Positions 8,949 to 17,390 are shown, counted from the stretch's first letter. The stretch: DNA of 64,000 bases from Nisaea sp. (GCF_017640745.1 NZ_JAEPQA010000021.1:1-64000); one strand, 5' to 3'. The notes: a model not told the origin generated them from the sequence alone. Program-made: numbers and translations.

Positions 8949-9359
8949 TCTGTCTTTCTAGCGGATCGGCAGGGTTACGGAAACGGCTTCACGCAGAACG
9001 TTTCTGGAACGTCGAACGAGGCGGGCAATCTCTCTCCGACTCTATCCCCGTTCCGTGTGGAAAAGCCTGTGTATAACTCTTGAGCGGCGTGTTCGAGGGC
9101 CCACTTTCCCTCATTCCGCACGCTTTGCCCAAAAATTGAGCATGACCGATAAGTCTATGAAAACAAACAATAAATATTCTAAGGTGCTGATTCATATCAC
9201 AATTTGTGACGGGAAGGTGACCCTTCCATGACTTAGTTCATGATTAACGGCGAATGTGTAAAAAATGCAGGGAAATTTATGCTATCGCTTTTCGTTGCTG
9301 CCATACGGGGTTAGGCTCGCCGCGGTAAATAACCAGCTCCATGTGAAGTTGATTCCCAG
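8949..9359. other. Intergenic region upstream of uvrC and the pteridine reductase gene
   Basis: This 411-bp AT-richer stretch separates two divergent transcription units. I find no convincing gene in it. It must hold the uvrC promoter and the promoter of the gene at 9360. A short hairpin (GGAAGG/CCTTCC with a 4-base loop) lies near 9212-9227. Two sequences resembling degenerate DnaA boxes (near 9057-9080) are probably chance matches. Confidence 0.4.
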
Positions 9360-10166
9360 ATGATTTCCAGTTCTGACGGAGACCTGCGGACAGCACTCGT
9401 GACAGGTGGTGCGCGCCGTGTCGGGGCGGCCCTTTCACGAGGTCTCGCCGCGGACGGCTGGCATGTCGTGATTCACTTCAACGGCTCGGCCGAAGCTGCA
9501 GAAGAACTGCAGGCGGAGATTCGCGCCTCGGGCGGGGCGGCCTCGACGGTGCAATGCGATCTCGCCGACGCGGCGGCCGTGAGCACGCTGATCCCGGCGC
9601 TCGCGGACAGCGTCCCGCCCTTCGGTCTGCTGGTGAACAATGCCTCGCTGTTCGAAGGCGACCGCCTGGACAGTCTCACTGCCGAGGCAATGGACCGCCA
9701 CCACGCGGTGAACCTGCGGGCGCCGGTGCTGCTCTCCCAGGCCTTCGCCCGCCGGATCCGCGCACAGGCGGCCGGGGGCAAAGCGCCCGCACCCGATTGC
9801 TGCATCGTCAATCTGCTGGACAACAAGGTCTTCGCGCCCAATCCGGACTATCTCTCCTATTCGCTGACCAAATTCGGCCTGGAAGGCTTCACAAGGATGC
9901 TGGCGATGGAGCTGGCGCCGGAGATCCGGGTCGCGGGCATCGCGCCGGGCGTCACCCTGCCGAGCGGGCCGCAGACCGAGGAGGAGTTTGTGCAATCCCA
10001 GAAGGCGCTGATGCTCGGGCGCGGCTGCTCGCCGGAGCAGATCCTGGCTGCGCTCCGTTTCATCCTTGCGGCGCCGGCCTTTACCGGGCAGACCATCACC
10101 ATCGACGGCGGCCAGGTCTTGCAGGCGCTGCCGCGCGACATCGCCTTCATGGACGGGAAGGACTAG
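9360..10166 (+). CDS. SDR-family pteridine reductase (FolM/PTR1-like)
   Basis: This 268-residue short-chain dehydrogenase has the cofactor loop TGGARRVGAAL near residue 15. The double arginine is typical of NADPH-using pteridine reductases. Further on are NNAS and the catalytic YSLTK. The position that is serine in ordinary SDRs reads N-L-L-D-N, with an aspartate, as in PTR1-type pteridine reductases. The block GLEGFTRMLAMELAPEIRV also matches that group. It probably reduces dihydro- or quinonoid pterins or dihydrofolate to the tetrahydro form with NADPH. The folB gene 8 bp downstream supports a pterin role. A different small carbonyl substrate cannot be excluded. Confidence 0.75.
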   Translation: MISSSDGDLRTALVTGGARRVGAALSRGLAADGWHVVIHFNGSAEAAEELQAEIRASGGAASTVQCDLADAAAVSTLIPALADSVPPFGLLVNNASLFEGDRLDSLTAEAMDRHHAVNLRAPVLLSQAFARRIRAQAAGGKAPAPDCCIVNLLDNKVFAPNPDYLSYSLTKFGLEGFTRMLAMELAPEIRVAGIAPGVTLPSGPQTEEEFVQSQKALMLGRGCSPEQILAALRFILAAPAFTGQTITIDGGQVLQALPRDIAFMDGKD

Positions 10167-10174
10167 CGACAGAA

Positions 10175-10537
10175 ATGCCGATCACCAGTGCCCGGATCCT
10201 GCTGGAGAATTTCGCCGTCAATGTCGATATCGGCATCCACGATTTCGAGCGCGGTCAGCCGCAGCGCGTGCTGGTCAGCGTCGAGATGGAGGTCGATGTC
10301 GATCCGACCGGCGCCGGCGACGATATCGAGCGGGTGCTGGATTACGATTTCGTCCGCACCGAGATCCTCGAACTGGTCAAGACCCGGCGCTTCAATCTGC
10401 AGGAGACCTTCTGCCACGCGATCATCCAGATCATCGCCGAACGCTCGGCGGTGCGCTGGGTCCGCGCGACGACGCGCAAGCCCGACGTCTACGAGGATTG
10501 CGAGGCGGTCGGCTTCAGCCTGTTGTACGAGCGCTAA
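10175..10537 (+). CDS. folB: Dihydroneopterin aldolase (FolB-like)
   Basis: This 120-residue protein of the tunnelling T-fold family begins at an ATG 8 bp after the pteridine reductase stop. FolB features include the GIHDFERGQPQRVLVSVEME strand block near residue 20 (the G-x-x-x-x-E/D segment), DDIERVLDYDFV, and the LQETFCHAIIQII helix. The terminal strands carry RKPDVYEDCEAVG. FolB cleaves or epimerises 7,8-dihydroneopterin in folate synthesis. The linkage to a PTR1-like reductase suggests tetrahydrofolate or monapterin synthesis, which is an inference. Confidence 0.88.
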   Translation: MPITSARILLENFAVNVDIGIHDFERGQPQRVLVSVEMEVDVDPTGAGDDIERVLDYDFVRTEILELVKTRRFNLQETFCHAIIQIIAERSAVRWVRATTRKPDVYEDCEAVGFSLLYER

Positions 10538-10543
10538 GGCGGG

Positions 10544-11530
10544 TCAGCCGCCTGCCAGGGCTGTCACGGGAAACGTCGTGAACTGGCCGATGACGAAAAG
10601 GCCGTAGGCGAGGAAGAACGCGATCGCGATCGGCCGGCCGAGGCTCCTGAGGCTGAGCGCGGCGGCGACGAAGATCACGGTCACGCCGACCATGACCCAG
10701 AGGTCGCTGTCCATGATTTCCTGCGGGATGCTGATCGGCTTCACGACCGCGACGGCGCCGAGAATGCCCAGCGTGTTGAAGATGTTGCTGCCGATGATGT
10801 TGCCGAGCGCAACGTCGTTGTGCCGGCGCACCGCGGCGACGATGGTGGTGGCGAGCTCCGGCATCGAGGTGCCGAGCGCGACCATTGTGATGCCGATCAC
10901 CGTCTCCGAGACGCCGAGCAGGCGGGCGACGTCGACCGCGCCGTCGACCAGCATCCGGGCGCCGAAAATCACCCCGGCGAGGCCGAGGATCGTGTAGAGC
11001 GCCGCCTTCGGCATGGAGCTGGGCAGGTTGTCGAACTCGTCCACTTCCTTCGCATGGACGCTCTCGTCGCCGGCGAGGCTCGTCTTGCGATCCTCGCGGT
11101 AGCAGTAGAAGAGATAGCCGGCGAGGACGGTCAGCATCACCCAGCCGTGCCAGCGCTCGATCATGCCCGCGTGGCATAGAATGACGAAGACCACGGTCGA
11201 GAGCAGCAGCATGATGCCGTCGCGGCGCAGTGCCGGGTCGCCGCAGGCGAAGGGGTAGATCACCCCGACGGTGCCGATCATCAGCAGGATGTTGGCGATG
11301 TTGCTGCCGACCACGTTGCCGATCGCGATGCCGTCATGGCCGTGCAGCGCCGCCTTCAGGCTGACGAAGAGCTCTGGCGCCGAGGTGCCGAAGGCGATGA
11401 CGGTGAGGCCGATGACATGCGGCGAGATCTTCAGGATGCGGGCGCCGCCGACGGCGCCCCGGATCATGATCTCGGCGGCGACCAAAAGGACGACGAGGCC
11501 GCCGATGGCAAGGGCGAGGGGAAGGATCAC
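10544..11530 (-). CDS. Calcium/sodium antiporter of the CaCA family (YrbG-like)
   Basis: This protein of about 328 residues has ten hydrophobic helices in two inverted halves. Each half carries the alpha-repeat that forms the ion-binding site: GTSAPELFVSL...GNVVGSNIANIL in the first, and GTSMPELATTI...GNIIGSNIFNTL in the second. It exchanges Ca2+ for Na+ or H+ across the inner membrane. I start it at the GTG at 11530, which has GGGAG seven bases upstream and gives a normal N-terminus. An ATG 14 codons earlier is possible. It converges with folB, with 6 bp between the stops. Confidence 0.92.
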   Translation of the reverse strand: MILPLALAIGGLVVLLVAAEIMIRGAVGGARILKISPHVIGLTVIAFGTSAPELFVSLKAALHGHDGIAIGNVVGSNIANILLMIGTVGVIYPFACGDPALRRDGIMLLLSTVVFVILCHAGMIERWHGWVMLTVLAGYLFYCYREDRKTSLAGDESVHAKEVDEFDNLPSSMPKAALYTILGLAGVIFGARMLVDGAVDVARLLGVSETVIGITMVALGTSMPELATTIVAAVRRHNDVALGNIIGSNIFNTLGILGAVAVVKPISIPQEIMDSDLWVMVGVTVIFVAAALSLRSLGRPIAIAFFLAYGLFVIGQFTTFPVTALAGG

Positions 11531-11769
11531 GCAGGGGCTCCCGCTTGCAACCAATATCGGGAGAGATGACAAGCTTCAGCGGTCACGGAGGTATGCCTTC
11601 CAGCGCTTCGGTTCGGGGCCGGCCCGGACGCCCCTGTCCCTCGGGAGCAGATCGGCGGGCCTGAATGACTGCCCCTTGATATTAGAGCTATGCCCCTGCT
11701 TTCAATGGCATTGATCGGGGAATCGGCATTCCCTGCGCACCCGGCGGCGACAGGCTTGCCGCCACTGCC

Positions 11770-13950
11770 TTATTTCCGGCGCTTTCCCGAGGTCCGTTTC
11801 GGCGGTTTGCCTTTCGGCGGCTGAACGGGGCCCTTGATGCGGACGACCGCGCCCTTCGGCAGCGGCTTGCCTTCCAGCGTCATGCCGAGATCGGCCGCCT
11901 CCAGCCGCTTGATCTCGTCGCGCAGCCGCGCCGCCTCCTCGAATTCGAGATCGGCGGCGGCGGTCCGCATCGCGGCCTCGAGCTCGGAAATGACCTGCTT
12001 GATGTCCTTGCCGACCAGCTCGCCCTCGTCGGAGCCGGTCTCGACCGTCACATGGTCGCCGCGCTCGTAGACGCTTTCGAGAATGTCGCCGATCGACTTC
12101 TTCACGCTCTCCGGGGTGATGCCGTGTTCGGCGTTGTATTCCTCCTGCCGCGCCCGGCGCCGGTTGGTCTCGTCGATGGCGTATTGCAGGCTGTCGGTCA
12201 TCCGGTCGGCATAGAGCAGCACCCGGCCCTCGACGTTGCGCGCCGCCCGGCCGATGGTCTGCACGAGAGAGGTCTTGGAGCGGAGATAGCCCTCCTTGTC
12301 GGCGTCGAGGATCGCGACCAGCGCGCATTCCGGGATGTCGAGCCCTTCGCGCAAGAGGTTGATGCCGATCAGCACGTCGAACACGCCGAGCCGGAGATCG
12401 CGGATGATCTCGATCCGCTCCAGCGTCTCCACGTCGCTGTGGATGTAGCGCACCTTGATGCCGGCCTCGTGCATGTATTCGGTCAGCGCCTCGGCCATCT
12501 TCTTGGTCAGCGTGGTGATCAGCACCCGCTGGCCGAGCGCCGCGCAGTCCTTGCACTCGGCGATCACGTCGTCGACCTGGGTCTCGGTCGGGCGGACGAT
12601 GCAGACCGGGTCGATCAGGCCGGTCGGGCGCACCAGCTGCTCGATGAAGACGCCGCCGGTGCGGTCGAGCTCCCACGGGCCGGGCGTCGCCGAGACGAAG
12701 ACCGTCTGCGGGCGCATGTCCTCCCATTCCTCGAACTTGAGCGGTCGGTTGTCCATGCAGGAGGGCAGCCGGAAGCCGAATTCCGAAAGCGTCGATTTCC
12801 GCGCGAAGTCGCCTTTGTACATGGCGCCGATCTGCGGCACCGTGACATGGCTCTCGTCGACGATCAGCAGCGCGTTCTCCGGCAGGTACTCGAAGAGGGT
12901 CGGCGGCGGCTCGCCCGGATTGCGCCCGGAGAGATAGCGCGAATAGTTCTCGATCCCGGCGCAGGAGCCGGTCGCCTCCATCATCTCCATGTCGAGCACG
13001 GTGCGCTGCTCGAGGCGCTGTGCCTCCAGCAGCTTGCCCGCCTTGTTCATCTCGTCCAGCCGGAGCTTCAGCTCCTGCTTGATCGCCTTCACCGCCTGGT
13101 GCAGCGTCGGCTTCGGCGTGACGTAGTGGCTGTTGGCGAAGACGCGGATCTGCTCGAGCTCAGCCGTTTTCTGCCCGGTCAGCGGGTCGAACTCGTGGAT
13201 CTGGTCGACCTCGTCGCCGAACAGCGAGAGCCGCCAGGCGCGGTCCTCGAGGTGGGCCGGGAAGATCTCGATCGAATCCCCGCGCACCCGGAAGGTGCCG
13301 CGGTGGAAGCTGGCGTCGTTGCGGCGGTACTGCAGCTCGACCAGCTGGCGCATCAGCTTCGTCTGGTCGATGGTCGACCCGGCCTTCACGTTGACCGTCA
13401 TCTTGCCGTAGGTCTCGACCGCGCCGATACCGTAGATGCAGGAGACCGAGGCGACGATGATGACGTCGTCCCGCTCCAGCAGCGCGCGCGTCGCCGAATG
13501 CCGCATCCGGTCGATCTGCTCGTTGATCGAGGCTTCCTTCTCGACATAGGTGTCGGTGCGCGGGACGTAGGCCTCCGGCTGGTAATAGTCGTAATAGGAA
13601 ACGAAATACTCGACCGCGTTGTTCGGGAAAAAGCTCTTCATCTCGCCGTAGAGCTGGGCGGCCAGCGTCTTGTTCGGCGCCAGCACGAGGGCGGGGCGCC
13701 GGACCTCCTGGATCACATGCGCCATGGTGAAGGTCTTGCCCGAGCCCGTGACCCCGAGCAGCACCTGGTCCATCTCTCCCTGCCGGATCCCCGCGACGAG
13801 ATCCCGGATCGCCGCCGGCTGGTCGCCCGCCGGCTTGTACTCCGAGACGATCTCGAACGGCCGCCCGCGATCCTGCGGCGCGGCGCCGGACTTCAGATCG
13901 GGCTTCAGTGCGCCGACAAGGGCGGGGGCGTCTTCGAGTTGGGTGCTCAT
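11770..13950 (-). CDS. uvrB: UvrABC system protein B (excision repair helicase-like subunit)
   Basis: This 726-residue protein is the damage-verifying ATPase of nucleotide excision repair. Walker A is [13 protein letters not shown] near residues 65-77. The beta-hairpin region [12 protein letters not shown] follows near 120. Helicase motifs include [31 protein letters not shown] and QTIGRAARN. The C-terminal UVR motif ([17 protein letters not shown], near 675) binds UvrC. The tail beyond it is lysine-rich and a little longer than in E. coli. It is monocistronic, and the AT-rich island begins just upstream of its start. Confidence 0.97.
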   Translation of the reverse strand: MSTQLEDAPALVGALKPDLKSGAAPQDRGRPFEIVSEYKPAGDQPAAIRDLVAGIRQGEMDQVLLGVTGSGKTFTMAHVIQEVRRPALVLAPNKTLAAQLYGEMKSFFPNNAVEYFVSYYDYYQPEAYVPRTDTYVEKEASINEQIDRMRHSATRALLERDDVIIVASVSCIYGIGAVETYGKMTVNVKAGSTIDQTKLMRQLVELQYRRNDASFHRGTFRVRGDSIEIFPAHLEDRAWRLSLFGDEVDQIHEFDPLTGQKTAELEQIRVFANSHYVTPKPTLHQAVKAIKQELKLRLDEMNKAGKLLEAQRLEQRTVLDMEMMEATGSCAGIENYSRYLSGRNPGEPPPTLFEYLPENALLIVDESHVTVPQIGAMYKGDFARKSTLSEFGFRLPSCMDNRPLKFEEWEDMRPQTVFVSATPGPWELDRTGGVFIEQLVRPTGLIDPVCIVRPTETQVDDVIAECKDCAALGQRVLITTLTKKMAEALTEYMHEAGIKVRYIHSDVETLERIEIIRDLRLGVFDVLIGINLLREGLDIPECALVAILDADKEGYLRSKTSLVQTIGRAARNVEGRVLLYADRMTDSLQYAIDETNRRRARQEEYNAEHGITPESVKKSIGDILESVYERGDHVTVETGSDEGELVGKDIKQVISELEAAMRTAAADLEFEEAARLRDEIKRLEAADLGMTLEGKPLPKGAVVRIKGPVQPPKGKPPKRTSGKRRK

Positions 13951-14148
13951 GAGGGGAATGTAGGGGGGTGGAATTAGGGAGGGAAGGGGGCTAATTGGAG
14001 TTCCGCCAACCGGACACCAATTTCGTGTTTTGGCTTCAATACCGAATTTTCATAATGCACCAAAAAATACCCTGCACGTATTGCGTTTCTGTCCTATCGT
14101 TAAAACTACCAGAAAATTACTTTTGTTTGATGCTGATGGAGAAAAATA

Positions 14149-15444
14149 GTGAGCTACGCAGATAATGGATTCGCGGAAAATTCTGCAGACAGCGGATTCC
14201 GCTCAGTATTGAAGAATATTCTTTCTGCGCCTTCGGTAAATGCTGTCAGTACAGGAGCTGATAAGGTAAGATATAAAACTTTTGAGAAGTTGGCTTTTCA
14301 GTTTAGGATTGAAAATCCACTGCACAGAATTGTCGCAAATAATGTTTTTACTCTGAGTTTGCCGGTCGCTGTCGCCAGGTTCGTTTGGATGATATCTGGA
14401 AACAATAGGTTAGCAGATATTGCATTCTATGAGCCTCGAGTTGCCTCTTTCACAGATGATGGCGTAATTGTGCCTGGGTCGTCATATGGCGCGAGAATTC
14501 GGCAGGCTCATCCAGGAATTGACCAGTTAAAAGGGGTGATCGACCGCCTTAAGGCTGATCCGAATTCAAGAAGAGCCGCAATTTCAATTTATCAGCCAAC
14601 TGACACGACACGTGAATCGTCAGATATTCCGTGCGCTTTTGGTCTGTTTTTCCATATTCGCGAAGAAAAACTGCATACTCAGATAATAATGAGGTCGAAC
14701 AACGCAGCTGTTCTGCTTCCATTTAACATTTTCGAATTTTCAATGCTTGCAGAAGTAGTTGCAGCTGAGTGCGGTGTCGCAATGGCTCCTTTAAGTCACT
14801 ATGCCGCCTCGATGCACATTTACGAGAATGCCGAAGAGTTTACTAATAGGATTGTGGTCGAGGGGGGGGCGACACGATCAGACCCGATGATTCCCATGCC
14901 GAACAATCCGAAGCCGTTGGATGAGGTTCTCCGACTGGTTCAGTATGAGGCCAGCATGCGCCATCGATCAGAGGCGATTGACGATAGTGCCTTGCAGGAT
15001 GAAATTGATCAAATTCAGGAAATGTTTTCACCCTATTGGCAGCAGTTTGCCTTTTTGTTGCTCGCGACAGTTGTAAATCGAAACTGTAGCCGCTACGGCG
15101 TTGAATTGCTATCCTCTGCCCTTGACCCTCGGTTCGCGAAGCTCATGAGGTGGTCTGATGCTACGGATAAGAACGCGCAAGACGTATCTTCTGACCTCCC
15201 GCTTTTGGACGTATTGCAGCGTTCTGACAATATCGTGATGTTTCACAATACGTTAGCCGGCACTTCTTTCAAGCAGCGTGCGATGAGCCACGAGGCGAAA
15301 ACGGGTGAGCGTCTGTCAGCCGCGGAGCTTCTGGAAGTGCAAGAAAGAGTGGTATCGAGATTGGCTGCTCGCGGATTGAACGCTGAGTTAAGTCAAGCTG
15401 ATTTTGACATGCACCTAGCTGATGTCAGGCGGCAGCATGAATAG
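14149..15444 (+). CDS. Divergent thymidylate-synthase-fold protein with long C-terminal extension
   Basis: The product has 431 residues against about 264 for E. coli ThyA. The GTG start has GGAG seven bases upstream. Residues 40-240 align by eye with thymidylate synthase. The alignment includes FVWMISGNN, SYGARIR (Tyr113), the phosphate-binding SRR (140-142), the catalytic Cys162 in IPCAFGLFFH, Arg182-Ser183, LPFNIFEF with Asn193 (E. coli Asn177), and SMHIY (His223, Tyr225). Several catalytic residues differ: Glu58 becomes Arg77, His147 becomes Ala163 and Asp169 becomes Asn185, and the N-terminal phosphate arginine is not evident. Residues 240-431 form an extra helical region I do not recognise. 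The base composition is much more AT-rich than the flanks, and the gene overlaps the next one. It may have altered chemistry (for example hydroxymethylation) or be a nucleotide-sensing protein. Confidence 0.8.
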   Translation: MSYADNGFAENSADSGFRSVLKNILSAPSVNAVSTGADKVRYKTFEKLAFQFRIENPLHRIVANNVFTLSLPVAVARFVWMISGNNRLADIAFYEPRVASFTDDGVIVPGSSYGARIRQAHPGIDQLKGVIDRLKADPNSRRAAISIYQPTDTTRESSDIPCAFGLFFHIREEKLHTQIIMRSNNAAVLLPFNIFEFSMLAEVVAAECGVAMAPLSHYAASMHIYENAEEFTNRIVVEGGATRSDPMIPMPNNPKPLDEVLRLVQYEASMRHRSEAIDDSALQDEIDQIQEMFSPYWQQFAFLLLATVVNRNCSRYGVELLSSALDPRFAKLMRWSDATDKNAQDVSSDLPLLDVLQRSDNIVMFHNTLAGTSFKQRAMSHEAKTGERLSAAELLEVQERVVSRLAARGLNAELSQADFDMHLADVRRQHE

Positions 15445-16399
15445 TATTGCAGCAACTGCACACGGTTATGGGCGTGCGGAAATTGAGCAGCGGTTGGTGA
15501 AACTGACCGGTGCTTCCAATGCCTATTCAGCGATCCGCCGCTTGTGCACTAGTGTTGTCAGGGCTTCCAATCAAGAAGTCCCACCTTTTCATATTAAACC
15601 GCTATTGGACGTGATTGGAGTTGAGTTTAAGTATAGTGATGTAAATACTGGCCAAGCTGAAGCATCTGTTAGTATCAAGGACGGATCTCTGTTCCTTGAG
15701 GTTCCGAAAGCACATTTCAAAGGCGGTAGTGGGCGTTCAAAAAGGTGGAGATTTTCAATTGCTCATGAGTTTGTTCATATAATTTTGTTGCGTGCACTTG
15801 GGGCGTCTCTGATTGAGCTAACATTCAGGGATGAAGAGACTTATAGTTTTATAGAAGATTTATGTGATTACGCGGCCTCTCATATCCTTCTTCCGCGACC
15901 AAAATTGCTTCAGGAATTGAGAAAAAGTAAAATATCGAGCAAAACTATTTCTATTATTTCGCATAAATATAATGTTTCTGAAGCGGTGATATTTCGATCG
16001 ATAAACGATTTCCTGCCTTGCGGCGGCGTCTTCGGTGTAAAGAAATACAAAAGAAAAAATTCAGAAAAACGGGAACTACGTATTTCTTTTTGTTCAACAC
16101 CATATCGTGAACGTCAAATTAGGCCTTGGCTTCCGTTAGGCTGTACAATGAGACATATTAACCTATCGTCAGGGACATTTGAGGGCGCTTCAGAGGGAGG
16201 CAGAAAAATTGAGGATATTATAATTTCTATTAATAAAAAAGTATGGAAGCTTCATGGGTTAGTTGTTCCGTGGGTCTTTGGCCAAGAGCAGAAAGATATA
16301 TTTGTGAAAAATCGGTCATTAGACGTTCTTGATGATGAGGTGGGTTATGTACTGTTTTGTTCTGAAGCGGGAAAACTTGATGCCACGCTATTTCAGTAG
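15437..16399 (+). CDS. ImmA/IrrE-family metallo-endopeptidase
   Basis: The product has 320 residues if started at the ATG that overlaps the upstream stop. An ATG five codons earlier is the alternative. The zinc-protease signature HEFVH is at residues 110-114 in FSIAHEFVHIILL. A second acidic block, E-D-L-C-D-Y-A-A-S-H-I-L-L-P (140-153), supplies the third ligand region in the ImmA/IrrE (DUF955) pattern. No helix-turn-helix is seen at the N-terminus. Residues 200-320 are a poorly recognised C-terminal domain. Family members cleave repressors in mobile elements (ImmA) or stress regulators (IrrE/PprI). Here the target may be a partner in the same island, which is an inference. Confidence 0.8.
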   Translation: MNSIAATAHGYGRAEIEQRLVKLTGASNAYSAIRRLCTSVVRASNQEVPPFHIKPLLDVIGVEFKYSDVNTGQAEASVSIKDGSLFLEVPKAHFKGGSGRSKRWRFSIAHEFVHIILLRALGASLIELTFRDEETYSFIEDLCDYAASHILLPRPKLLQELRKSKISSKTISIISHKYNVSEAVIFRSINDFLPCGGVFGVKKYKRKNSEKRELRISFCSTPYRERQIRPWLPLGCTMRHINLSSGTFEGASEGGRKIEDIIISINKKVWKLHGLVVPWVFGQEQKDIFVKNRSLDVLDDEVGYVLFCSEAGKLDATLFQ

Positions 16400-16412
16400 G
16401 ACTGTTTACTAA

Positions 16413-16883
16413 ATGTCTAAAATTTATATTTCAGGAGCTTTGCAGGCGTCTACCAACCTGCAAATTGCTAGAGACTTATACGAGGAGGCCGCGAGAATTC
16501 TCGACTCATCTGGAGATTTTTGCTTCCTTCCGCATTTGCAGACCGACCCAGAACGAGCCAAGTTTATCCCTAGTGATGATGTGTTTAGCCGTGATGTTCG
16601 TGCTCTAGAGGACGCGGACGGTGTTATCGCTTTTTTGAACGAACCATCGCACGGCGTAGGCGCAGAAATTGCCATGGCACTTGCTTGGGGGAAGCCGATA
16701 TTGCCGCTTATTGAGAATGGTGGAAAATGCTCGCGTTTCTTAGATGGCTTGCTTCGCTCGCACAACTTCTTTGTTATTACATACGAAGATCATAGACATA
16801 TGGAGTCCGAAATTCGAAAATTTTCGTCGTCAATCAACAGAAAATATTTTCTTCAAAATAAAATCGGCGCGATCTTGGGTTGA
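16413..16883 (+). CDS. Deoxynucleoside 5'-monophosphate N-hydrolase (DNPH1/Rcl-like)
   Basis: This 156-residue protein of the nucleoside 2-deoxyribosyltransferase superfamily matches the Rcl/DNPH1 branch, which hydrolyses the N-glycosidic bond of deoxynucleoside monophosphates, including 5-hydroxymethyl-dUMP in animals. The active-site set is complete by eye: Tyr5 in KIYISGA, Asp61 in FSRDVRAL, Ser79 and Glu85 in EPSHGVGAEIAMA (Glu85 as nucleophile), and Ser107 in GGKCSRFL, the residue that reaches a neighbouring subunit. It follows the protease gene by 13 bp on the same strand. Its 3' end overlaps the opposite-strand kinase-like gene by 54 bp. Transferase rather than hydrolase activity is possible. 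Confidence 0.78.
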   Translation: MSKIYISGALQASTNLQIARDLYEEAARILDSSGDFCFLPHLQTDPERAKFIPSDDVFSRDVRALEDADGVIAFLNEPSHGVGAEIAMALAWGKPILPLIENGGKCSRFLDGLLRSHNFFVITYEDHRHMESEIRKFSSSINRKYFLQNKIGAILG

Positions 16884-17390
16884 TCCTGAAACAGGAATTG
16901 GTTGAATGTTAAATTTATCATATAGTGCGTCGATTTTCTGATCAATACGTGCTTGAAAATTTATATCTTCTTCACGTACTCCATCATTTTCTAGAGGAAA
17001 CTCAATTGGAATTTTGAAAATATGGTCGTAGGTCTGCATCCATTTTTTAATTGAAAATATGAGAGCGTTGCACTCTGCGCTGTTTTCGAACTCTGGAAAT
17101 AAGTCTAACGTATATGCGAGATGATCGATCATAGTTCGGTCTGCGATCAATATATCTGCTTCTTTTTCTTGGAAATAGTCTTCCGTTGCCTGAAAAAGAA
17201 ATATCAATAATTGTCTTAAGGTCGTATTTTTTCCTCTTTGGAAAAATGTACTGTCGTCTACTAAATCAATTATTATGCGTGGGGTTTCATTGCAAATTTT
17301 GGTAATATTTATCTTTATTAAATTGCTTTGCAAGTTCTTAGCTAGCGACGTTTTCCCGGTACCGTGAGCTCCTGTTAATCCAATTTTCAT
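16830..17390 (-). CDS. P-loop kinase-like ATPase (AAA_28/NadR-kinase type)
   Basis: This 186-residue protein opens with MKIGLTGAHGTGKTSLA, a Walker A at residues 7-14. ADILIADRTMIDHLAY near 78-93 resembles the Walker B/lid start of NadR-type and thymidylate-kinase-like small-molecule kinases. Most of its length is helical and there is no further domain. It is very AT-rich: I count 18 G+C in the 60 bases 17161-17220. It is transcribed toward the N-hydrolase gene and overlaps it tail to tail, so it needs its own promoter to the right (17400-17450). A phosphorylated small-molecule substrate, perhaps a deoxynucleoside or its monophosphate, is inferred from family and context. Confidence 0.7.
   Translation of the reverse strand: MKIGLTGAHGTGKTSLAKNLQSNLIKINITKICNETPRIIIDLVDDSTFFQRGKNTTLRQLLIFLFQATEDYFQEKEADILIADRTMIDHLAYTLDLFPEFENSAECNALIFSIKKWMQTYDHIFKIPIEFPLENDGVREEDINFQARIDQKIDALYDKFNIQPIPVSGSTQDRADFILKKIFSVD

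Noticed and set aside
9055-9082. Two DnaA-box-like words (TGTGGAAAA, TGTGTATAA) near an AT-rich stretch, suggesting an origin
   Set aside because: Both are imperfect, there are only two, and no origin-associated genes are adjacent. Chance is the simpler explanation.
6975-9083. Very long open frame antisense to uvrC, with similar ones opposite uvrB (12052-13977), nrdJ (56816-58696) and other GC-rich genes
   Set aside because: The opposite strands encode clear full-length proteins. These frames are the expected by-product of GC-rich third positions, lack ribosome-binding sites and match no family.
14149-17390. The AT-rich island as a prophage or insertion sequence
   Set aside because: I find no integrase, transposase, structural phage gene, terminal inverted repeat or target tRNA. 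It reads as a cargo module without its carrier.
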